Below are positions 7,394 to 12,433 of a stretch of 12,433 nucleotides of DNA, piece after piece (within the stretch, counting starts at the first letter, position 1; every line of letters starts with the position of its first letter). Made by a program: the position numbers and the translations under genes. Under the pieces are notes generated by a model, which saw only the letters and a program-made list of their open reading frames with translations, searched no databases and was not told where the DNA came from. Origin of the DNA: Candidatus Hydrogenedentota bacterium. Its GTDB lineage: Bacteria; Hydrogenedentota; Hydrogenedentia; Hydrogenedentales; SLHB01. The stretch lies in assembly GCA_013349485.1 (NCBI GenBank), contig DUZM01000078.1:1-12433 (forward strand), given 5' to 3'.

Positions 7394-7472
7394 CAGGACT
7401 AGGGCTCACCGTAGTCACACCAAGAGAAACAACAACAGAGGAACCACGCACCAGAAACCAGAAACCACTTTC

Positions 7473-8507
7473 CTACAGTTCGTCCTGAAGCTCCTGGATT
7501 TGCTGACGGATCCGCTCGGTGTTCTTCCACTGCTGGCTCGGGTCCACGGCCCGTTTTTGCTGCCAGAAATTGAGCGCGTCGACGGCCTCATCCGTCAAGT
7601 TGCGCAGATCGACGATGGTGGGACGCACGAAAACGACCAGGTTGGTGAATATGGCTTCGGATCGCCGTCCGCGGAAAGGGATGCCCAGCAACGGCAGCGA
7701 ACCGATGACCGGCACGCGACGCTCGGATTTCACGACAACGCGGCTCGTGAGGCCGCCTATGACAATCGCCTGACCGTCGGGAACTACCACGACGCCCGTC
7801 TGCGAGCGTTCGGAGAATACCGGCAGATCGATGCCCCGGACCTTGTCAATGCGGGCGATGTCTTTCACGTTGAGTTCCATCAGGTTAATTCGGACAAGGT
7901 CGTCGTCCAAAACCGTGGGTTGAATCTTCATGTTCACGCCGATCTTTTCCCACGCGACATCGAGTTGAGGGCGGCCTTGTTTCCAACTGATGTTCTGGAA
8001 CGGTACTTGCCCCCCGGCGTGAATCTCAGCTTCTCCCCCGTCAACGACCAGGAGTTCCGGTTTGGACATCAAATCGATGTCCGCTTTGCGTTCGAGCCCC
8101 CGGATGACGGCGTCAAGCGTGCCGCGGCCCGCATCGATGATGCTAAACGTCATGCCTGCGCCGCTCTGGGTTTGGATGCCGTCGGCGAGTGAACCCGACT
8201 GATCCGGACGAAGGTTGTCGCGCGGCGGGTTCAGGTCGGGGGCGGGCAGCGTCACGGTAAATTCCGGATTGAGCGGATCAAACACCTGCGTCGTCACTCG
8301 TTCGACCGATCCGGCGCGTTCCTGGCCCCGCACGAACCGCGTGTAATCGAGATTGGCGCCGATATCGCGCAGACCCTGTTCCGTGGTCTCGCCGATCCAC
8401 GCCTGAATTTGCACTTGGCGGATCGAGGTCTGCGCCGCCGAATGCCCGGGCCAACTTATCGGCCACAGAAACGCCAAGCCTGTGAAAAGGAGCCGGAAGA
8501 AGCGCAT
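7473..8507 (-). CDS. Secretin-family protein B, short form with canonical secretin motif
   Basis: A 344-aa exported protein. Residues 1 to about 25 are a signal peptide (RFFRLLFTGLAFLWPISWPGHSAAQ). A short strand-rich segment (QVQIQAWIGETTEQGLRDIG) resembles the piece that normally precedes the secretin core. The core runs from about 115 to 300, with LMSKPELLVVDGGEAEIHAGGQ, VVVPDGQAIVIGGL and the hallmark VPVIGSLPLLGIPFR (V265-R279 by this start), then TNLVVFVRPTIV. Secretins form ring-shaped outer-membrane channels in type II/III secretion and type IV pili; at this length the N0, N1 and N2 domains are absent. A glutamine-rich helical tail ends the protein. ATG 8507 is preferred because GGAGG lies 5 bases upstream; an adjacent ATG at 8510 has only 2 bases of spacing. 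The start overlaps the stop of secretin-like A by one base, so translation is coupled. Confidence 0.85.
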   Translation of the reverse strand: MRFFRLLFTGLAFLWPISWPGHSAAQTSIRQVQIQAWIGETTEQGLRDIGANLDYTRFVRGQERAGSVERVTTQVFDPLNPEFTVTLPAPDLNPPRDNLRPDQSGSLADGIQTQSGAGMTFSIIDAGRGTLDAVIRGLERKADIDLMSKPELLVVDGGEAEIHAGGQVPFQNISWKQGRPQLDVAWEKIGVNMKIQPTVLDDDLVRINLMELNVKDIARIDKVRGIDLPVFSERSQTGVVVVPDGQAIVIGGLTSRVVVKSERRVPVIGSLPLLGIPFRGRRSEAIFTNLVVFVRPTIVDLRNLTDEAVDALNFWQQKRAVDPSQQWKNTERIRQQIQELQDEL

Positions 8508-9625
8508 CATTCCCTCCCGCCCAGACTGGATTTGACGTCGTCGTCGTCGCCCACGATGTCTTCCGCGATGCCCCCTATGCCTTCGATGACGTCCGTGATG
8601 ACCTCCGTCGGCCGGGTCTTTTCCTTTGGCTTGGCGGCGTCGGGAAACGCATCGCCTTCGGTGATGCCGAACGCAGGATTCCAGACCTCGGCCTTGACCA
8701 GAAAGACGAGTTCGCGCCGGGTCTTTTTGGTCGAGCGATTCCCCAAGGTCGACGACACGGGCGACACCAGAAACTCACCCGGAACCACCTTCTCCGCGAG
8801 CCCGAGCGCGAGATCCTCGCCCTGTGTGAGCAACGGCGCCGTCGAGAGGTCCCTGTCCTCGGTATTGCGATATAGGCCGCCTAAGATAAGCACCTGCCCA
8901 TGGCGCACCCAGACCGTTGTCTTGATGCTGCGGTCGATGAATTCCGGCGCGGTAAGTGCGTTGCTGGCCAGCGAGAAATCGCCCCCGGCCGCCAACTGGT
9001 CGTCCAGCGCCACGGTAAGCCGCTGTCCTTCCTCCTTTACCACAGCTTCCAACTCGATCTTGATGTAGCTGTCGTCTGTCGTTGACAAGTCGTTGTCGTC
9101 GTCCACGATCTCGCGGGCGCGAACCGTGAGCGTAACGCCGGTGTCCCGGAAATCGGTTATCTGTACGGCGGTGGCGCCCACAACCTGCGTCTTTTCGTAG
9201 GGTATCCGTACGTTGGTCCGGATAACCGTCGGCGTCTCTACGCCGACCACGACCATAGCCCGCGGCCGTGACAGTATGAAGGCGCGGTTCTCGTCGACCA
9301 AGGCCTGAAGCACCACCTCGAGATCGCCCTCGGACATCCGCAGTCTGTCGAGGAAAACCGTGATCCCGGCGGCCGTGCTCGTGGGAAACGTAATATCGGC
9401 ACTCGTAATGGCGCCATTGCCGCTCGATATGCGGCCGTAGGCCCGGTACTTGTTGCGTTGCGCGAAATAGGCGCTCAGGCCCGTCTCGACGCCTTTGGTG
9501 GTTTGGAACTCGACGACCTTGCACGACACGTCTACTTGCTGTGGCATTGGCGCGGGGTCCTGCGCTAAGGCCGACAGGGCCGGCAGTGCCGCCGCCATAC
9601 ACCATGCTGTCACGCGCGTCGTCAT
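8507..9625 (-). CDS. Secretin-like protein A, divergent
   Basis: A 372-aa exported protein. A signal peptide covers about 1-21 (ALSALA then QDP). The segment VDVSCKVVEFQTTKGVETGLSAYF (31-54) and the core LEVVLQALVDENRAFILSRPRAMVVVGVETPTVIRT (102-137), DTGVTLTVRA, YIKIELEAVV, VWVRHGQVLILGGLYRN (238-254) and RRELVFLVKAEVW (303-315) follow the strand order of a secretin domain. The hallmark VPxLGxIPxLG motif is not recognisable. In its place is a stretch of about 50 residues (254-302) containing APLLTQGEDL and VSPVSSTLGNRS. The tail is unusual, with EVITDVIEGIGGIAEDIVGDDDD near the end. The start is ATG 9625, 7 bases after the lipoprotein stop, with a weak RBS. It probably partners secretin-like B. 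It could be a non-pore-forming homologue or an accessory ring subunit. Confidence 0.75.
   Translation of the reverse strand: MTTRVTAWCMAAALPALSALAQDPAPMPQQVDVSCKVVEFQTTKGVETGLSAYFAQRNKYRAYGRISSGNGAITSADITFPTSTAAGITVFLDRLRMSEGDLEVVLQALVDENRAFILSRPRAMVVVGVETPTVIRTNVRIPYEKTQVVGATAVQITDFRDTGVTLTVRAREIVDDDNDLSTTDDSYIKIELEAVVKEEGQRLTVALDDQLAAGGDFSLASNALTAPEFIDRSIKTTVWVRHGQVLILGGLYRNTEDRDLSTAPLLTQGEDLALGLAEKVVPGEFLVSPVSSTLGNRSTKKTRRELVFLVKAEVWNPAFGITEGDAFPDAAKPKEKTRPTEVITDVIEGIGGIAEDIVGDDDDVKSSLGGRE
8512..8517 (-). promoter_or_regulatory. Ribosome binding site choosing the second ATG of secretin-like B
   Basis: GGAGGG on the minus strand lies inside the last codons of secretin-like A. Its GGAGG core is 2 bases from ATG 8510 and 5 bases from ATG 8507, which favours the second of the two consecutive ATG codons. 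Confidence 0.6.
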
Positions 9626-9632
9626 CCGTCGC

Positions 9633-10640
9633 TCACCGCTGAAATGTTACCGTGCTCTCGTATCTCGATATGTTCTCGATGTTCTCGAATTTACGGAACC
9701 GAACGCTGAACGCCCGGATCTCGCCCGGATTCATCCGGCCGATGCTGACCGTGGTCGTGTCGAACACGACGTTGCCGAACCCGAATATCGTTACGTTAGC
9801 CGCTACGCCGTAAAGGACGCTGTCGCTCCGGTTAAGCACCTGGCCCGTGACCACGTAGTAGCGCTGTTCCCGAGTGAGCAGGTCGCGCCCGCTCCGGAAC
9901 GCGTTCTGGTTAATCACCTCGAGCGGCCGCCGCTCGATATCTCGGCGCAAGATTTCGGCGGGCGTCAACGCGACGTATTCGCCGTTGGGCATCCGCTCGA
10001 TTCGTCTCGTGACGACGGGATCGCGGTCGTACTCGGGATGCCCCTCGAGGATTCCGGCGTACAACCGCCCGGCTTCCTCGTAACTGCCGCGCCGCCAGAG
10101 CAAATCCGCGAGTTCCCACTGATACACCAGGGCCTCGGGCTGCGCCTCGAGCTTGGTCTCGAGCAGCGCTATTTGCGCGTCCATTTTCTCAGGCGTCGGG
10201 AACTTCCGGTTGTATTCGCTCGTGAGCTGCTCGAGTTCCCGCGAGCACGCGTCCGCGCGGCCGCCCTTCGGCGCCAAACGAAGGTACTCGGTGAACATAT
10301 CCATCGCGTCTTTGTAGCTCCCGACGCGGCGATAGGTTACACCGAGCAAGTAACGCGCGTCCAGTGCCGCCTCGCTTTCGGGATACCGTGACAACGAGAG
10401 GAGCAGACGGGGAATCGCTCCGGAGTCGTCGCCCGCCTCGATCATGCGTTCGGCCTCGAGCACTTCCGTCCGGGCGACCCGCTCCTCGAGGACGCCGCTT
10501 CTGCCGGCGCGCGCGCTTCCGGGCAAGGGCGCAGGCAGCATCGTAGTGCAGCTCGCGATCAGTGTCGCTCCAATGATCAAGGAAAGAGGGAAGCCGCTTT
10601 GCCGGATTCGGAAGATGCCCCACACGGGAAATGCGCTCAT
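9633..10640 (-). CDS. TPR-containing outer-membrane lipoprotein
   Basis: A 335-aa predicted lipoprotein from ATG 10640. The signal peptide has a hydrophobic core PLSLIIGATL followed by the lipobox IASC, with the lipidated cysteine at residue 31. The following Thr-Thr suggests outer-membrane sorting if Lol rules apply. Residues of about 55-210 contain TPR-like helical repeats: EAERMIEAGDDSGAIPRLLLSLSRYP, DARYLLGVTYRRVGSYKDAMDMFTEYLRLAP and ELADLLWRRGSYEEAGRLYAGILEGHP. The C-terminal part (about 255-335) is strand-rich (YYVVTGQVLNRSDSVLYGVAANVTIFG...), like a small beta-sandwich of the type predicted for extracellular or periplasmic binding. Position directly before two secretin-like genes suggests a pilotin- or scaffold-like role for the outer-membrane complex, as inference. 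An in-frame TTG at 10649 touches the preceding stop; the ATG is preferred. The gap to the next gene is 7 bases. Confidence 0.78.
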   Translation of the reverse strand: MSAFPVWGIFRIRQSGFPLSLIIGATLIASCTTMLPAPLPGSARAGRSGVLEERVARTEVLEAERMIEAGDDSGAIPRLLLSLSRYPESEAALDARYLLGVTYRRVGSYKDAMDMFTEYLRLAPKGGRADACSRELEQLTSEYNRKFPTPEKMDAQIALLETKLEAQPEALVYQWELADLLWRRGSYEEAGRLYAGILEGHPEYDRDPVVTRRIERMPNGEYVALTPAEILRRDIERRPLEVINQNAFRSGRDLLTREQRYYVVTGQVLNRSDSVLYGVAANVTIFGFGNVVFDTTTVSIGRMNPGEIRAFSVRFRKFENIENISRYESTVTFQR

Positions 10641-10649
10641 CGTGCCCAA

Positions 10650-11105
10650 CTATTTCTCGTTTTTGCTTTGTTGTTTTTCTCCGTCGTCTTTCCCATCGTC
10701 CTTTTCGCCCACCATCGCCGCTATGACAAGATCGGTGATGTCGTCGGCCGCGATGGGCGATTCGAGGGCGCCGAGGTAGCCGGAAAGGGCAATCAGGTCG
10801 TAATCCGTGTCCTTGCCGACGCCCGAGATGGCCTTCTTGACGCGGCTGCTGGCTTTGCTGGCAAGAATCCAATACTTGCCTGTGCCCGACTTTATTTTCT
10901 CCTTCTTGATCTTGGTATGTTCGGGCGTGGCCACGAGAATGCTATCGTAATCGATCTCGCCGGGTTTCTCAAACGACGATGCTTTCCCCCAGAAGATCTT
11001 CTGCAGGTCCAGTTCCTCCTTAGGGATGCTATGTGTTGCCGCAAACGCCGCCGCCGCTGCCAAGGTCAGCGCTAGCACCATTGCGGGCAAGACTCGTTTC
11101 CCCAT
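10650..11105 (-). CDS. Small exported protein of unknown function, first gene of the secretin cluster
   Basis: A 151-aa protein I do not recognise. It starts with a clear signal peptide (MGKRVLPAMVLALTLAAAAAFA, likely cleaved near residue 22). The mature part is lysine-rich and mixed alpha/beta: EELDLQKIFWGKASSFEKPGEIDYDSILVATPEH, then KYWILASKASSRVKKAISGV, DYDLIALSGYLGAL and DDITDLVIAAMVG. The last about 18 residues are a charged, disordered-looking tail (GEKDDGKDDGEKQQSKNEK). There is no cysteine near the N-terminus, so it should be soluble in the periplasm or exported. It is the promoter-proximal gene, its stop lies 9 bases before the lipoprotein ATG, and a near-consensus promoter is found upstream. 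Context suggests a partner of the secretin-like proteins; the sequence itself gives no function. Confidence 0.75.
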   Translation of the reverse strand: MGKRVLPAMVLALTLAAAAAFAATHSIPKEELDLQKIFWGKASSFEKPGEIDYDSILVATPEHTKIKKEKIKSGTGKYWILASKASSRVKKAISGVGKDTDYDLIALSGYLGALESPIAADDITDLVIAAMVGEKDDGKDDGEKQQSKNEK

Positions 11106-11269
11106 TCGAGACTCGCTTTCTCCCGGCCTGTCCGCCCAGTTTTCTGAAAGCCGATTTCCGGGGCGAACAAGATTCTGCTATTGCTTCCAAACCGCCTTTC
11201 CGCAACAAACGCAGGCCGCCGTTAACCGTTCACCGATTCGTCGCCGCTGAGCCACGCAAAGGCCCATGA

Positions 11270-11298
11270 ATTCTACTAATTTCTTGGCCTTTCGTCAA
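11270..11298 (-). promoter_or_regulatory. Sigma-70-type promoter for the secretin cluster
   Basis: On the minus strand, a -35 TTGACG (11298-11293) and a -10 TAGAAT (11275-11270) are separated by 17 bases, each matching 5/6 of consensus. The predicted start point is near 11263, giving a leader of about 160 bases before the ATG at 11105. It lies in the 519-bp gap 11106-11624 upstream of the four-gene cluster, oriented to transcribe it. Confidence 0.6.
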
Positions 11299-11364
11299 GC
11301 AATAACTGCTCCGTCCATTCGATTCTATAATCCCAAGTGGCTCTGCAAAGTTTCAACCATCGAG

Positions 11365-11373
11365 ATTATACCA
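11365..11373 (-). promoter_or_regulatory. Second, extended -10 promoter candidate
   Basis: TGGTATAAT on the minus strand is a perfect extended -10 element (TGn plus TATAAT). No -35 is visible at standard spacing, as is allowed for extended -10 promoters. It would start transcription about 95 bases further upstream than the TTGACG/TAGAAT promoter. The rest of 11376-11624 shows no gene, RNA or strong hairpin that I can support. Confidence 0.35.
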
Positions 11374-11624
11374 CATAACTTCTTGATGTGTGCGGGGTTA
11401 ACTTGCCAACGTGCAAGAGGTGCCACTTCCTGCGCTTATGCCTAGGCGGCGAGCTGGCCTGAACCTGAGAAAGTCAGGCAATCCATGACTCAGAAAAACG
11501 GAATATCGAGGAGAGGCGGAAATCCCGGGCGCACGACGTAGGAAGCATGACAAGAACTGCCCTTAGCGCCTATCTTGGCGAAAGCGGATCGCCGCCGGCT
11601 GAATGTCAACGGCTTACGCAACGT

Positions 11625-12433
11625 TTACTTTCTGAACAATGCGGCTTCCTGTTCTTTCGAGATGGGTTCGGCGACGATGACGCCAAGATCGGTGACGACG
11701 TCCACAGCAATCTCGACGTTCCGGACGAAAGCCATCTCGAGCAAGTCGGAGCGTTTGCAGGCGATAAGGATTTCGGAATAGAAGCCTTCTGGAGACACGT
11801 CGGCAAGAATGAAGTGGCCGTTCGCGTCCGTATTGGCGCCCGGGACGCCCTTCAACGTGCCGTCTGGCATGCGCAGCCAACACCCGAGGTGCATGTTGGG
11901 CACCGGTTTGCCTTCGGCGTCGGTGAAGACCCCTTCGAGAGCCCCTTTGGCCTCGCACACAATGACGATTTCGGGCAACGTTTCGCCCGGTTCGCCGGTG
12001 AAGGGCTGACTTGAGCCAAGCCACCCCGACTGCCAGTCCATCGCAAAGTTGTGAGCCCTTATGACATAAGTATGGTTAGGCGGCACCCCGAAAAATGTGA
12101 AACGTCCCTCGGCGTCTGTGGACGTGAACCCTGGCCCGCCAGAACTGCCTCGCGTCGCGGATTCAAGCAGCAACACGATATCTGGCAACGCGACGCCGTC
12201 TTCGTCAACCACGCGAACAGGCGCGGTTGCCGGCGCGTCCACCGTGAAGCTGTGCTCGCGTTCTTCACCGGGTTCGACATCGAAGGCAGGCGCGTCGGCC
12301 TTGTCGATGGCCTCCTCGAGGGTAGCAGGCGCCACGTACATCGCGCCAATCTCTATCGTTGTCCTTTCTTCAAGTGGCAGCACGAGTTCATACGAGCCGT
12401 CGTCGCCGGTCAACGCGTAAGCAATGAAATTAG
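11625..12433 (-). CDS. Carboxypeptidase-regulatory-like (Ig/transthyretin-like) repeat protein, 5' end outside the window
   Basis: The reading frame is open from the right edge (first codons NFIAYALTGDDG...) to a TAA at 11625, giving about 268 visible residues; the N-terminus lies outside. The visible part has at least three beta-sandwich units of the carboxypeptidase regulatory-like type, recognised by the recurring x-DxxGxF/Y-x pattern: GDDGSYELVLP, then VRVVDEDGVALPDIVLLLES...STDAEGRFTFFGVPP, then LEGVFTDAEGKPVPNMHLGCWLRMPDG...TDANGHFILADVSPEGF. Such modules usually occur in large secreted or surface proteins, where they act as stalks or binding spacers. There is no anchor or sorting domain at the C-terminus. 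It is oriented like the secretin cluster but separated from it by 519 bases containing promoters, so it is probably an independent unit. Confidence 0.8.
   Translation of the reverse strand, partial: NFIAYALTGDDGSYELVLPLEERTTIEIGAMYVAPATLEEAIDKADAPAFDVEPGEEREHSFTVDAPATAPVRVVDEDGVALPDIVLLLESATRGSSGGPGFTSTDAEGRFTFFGVPPNHTYVIRAHNFAMDWQSGWLGSSQPFTGEPGETLPEIVIVCEAKGALEGVFTDAEGKPVPNMHLGCWLRMPDGTLKGVPGANTDANGHFILADVSPEGFYSEILIACKRSDLLEMAFVRNVEIAVDVVTDLGVIVAEPISKEQEAALFRK

Noticed and set aside
7451..7464. Tandem CCAGAAA heptamer (two copies plus a partial third)
   Set aside because: Too few units to call a repeat array. It is noted only as part of the spacer after the secretin stop.
7308..8192. 294-aa plus-strand open frame opposite secretin-like B
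   Set aside because: It overlaps the secretin motif region on the other strand and has no domain, signal peptide or RBS of its own.
8528..8551. Runs of GTC triplets
   Set aside because: They encode the DDDD stretch in the tail of secretin-like A; this is low-complexity coding sequence, not a separate repeat.
9495..10391. 298-aa plus-strand open frame opposite the lipoprotein and secretin-like A genes
   Set aside because: It is antisense to two genes with clear signal peptides and domain motifs. The translation is Arg/Pro/Val-rich with no recognisable motif, as expected for a GC-rich shadow frame.
11402..11417. Small hairpin CTTGC-N6-GCAAG
   Set aside because: A 5-bp stem is expected by chance, and there is no T-tract or positional support.

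Overview
This window looks like chromosomal DNA from a GC-rich (about 60% by eye) diderm bacterium. The envelope is Gram-negative in type: there is an apolipoprotein N-acyltransferase (Lnt), a lipidated TPR protein with a clear lipobox, two secretin-family outer-membrane proteins and the lipid II flippase MurJ. The gene mix (membrane-anchored sulfatase-fold protein, Mth938-like protein, DUF434/PIN-like protein, carboxypeptidase-regulatory-like repeats) recalls Hydrogenedentota, Planctomycetota or related metagenomic lineages. That assignment is inference; there is no rRNA or other strong phylogenetic marker here.

Layout, left to right. (1) 1-84: possibly the last codons of a plus-strand membrane-protein gene, then a short convergent intergenic region with a hairpin. 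(2) 260-2359, minus: a 699-aa membrane protein with a sulfatase/alkaline-phosphatase-superfamily domain, a non-canonical active site, a good promoter and a good RBS. (3) 2360-2772: divergent intergenic region with the sulfatase-fold promoter and a strong palindrome. (4) 2773-3111, plus: a small Mth938-like protein. (5) 3112-3325: a MITE-like 214-bp element with 14-bp perfect terminal inverted repeats and a nested 27-nt inverted repeat, starting at the base after the Mth938 stop codon. (6) 3370-7327, minus: a tight cluster transcribed lnt, murJ, then a DUF434/PIN-like gene. (7) 7328-7472: spacer with a 10-bp perfect hairpin. (8) 7473-11105, minus: a compact four-gene cluster transcribed in the order small exported protein, TPR lipoprotein, secretin-like A, secretin-like B, with start/stop contacts of -1 to 9 bases, behind a near-consensus sigma-70-type promoter about 160 bases upstream. 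(9) 11625-12433, minus: the 3' part of a protein built of carboxypeptidase-regulatory-like beta-sandwich repeats, running off the right edge.

The lnt-murJ cluster handles lipoprotein maturation and peptidoglycan precursor export. The four-gene cluster next to it would supply a lipoprotein that needs Lnt and two small secretins lacking the usual N0-N2 domain string. No secretion ATPase, inner-membrane platform or pilin gene is visible, so this is either an incomplete view of a type II/IV pilus-like system or a stand-alone secretin module. The points most worth a second look are that module, the altered active site of the sulfatase-fold protein, and the nested inverted-repeat element. I saw no tRNA, rRNA, CRISPR array or transposase gene.
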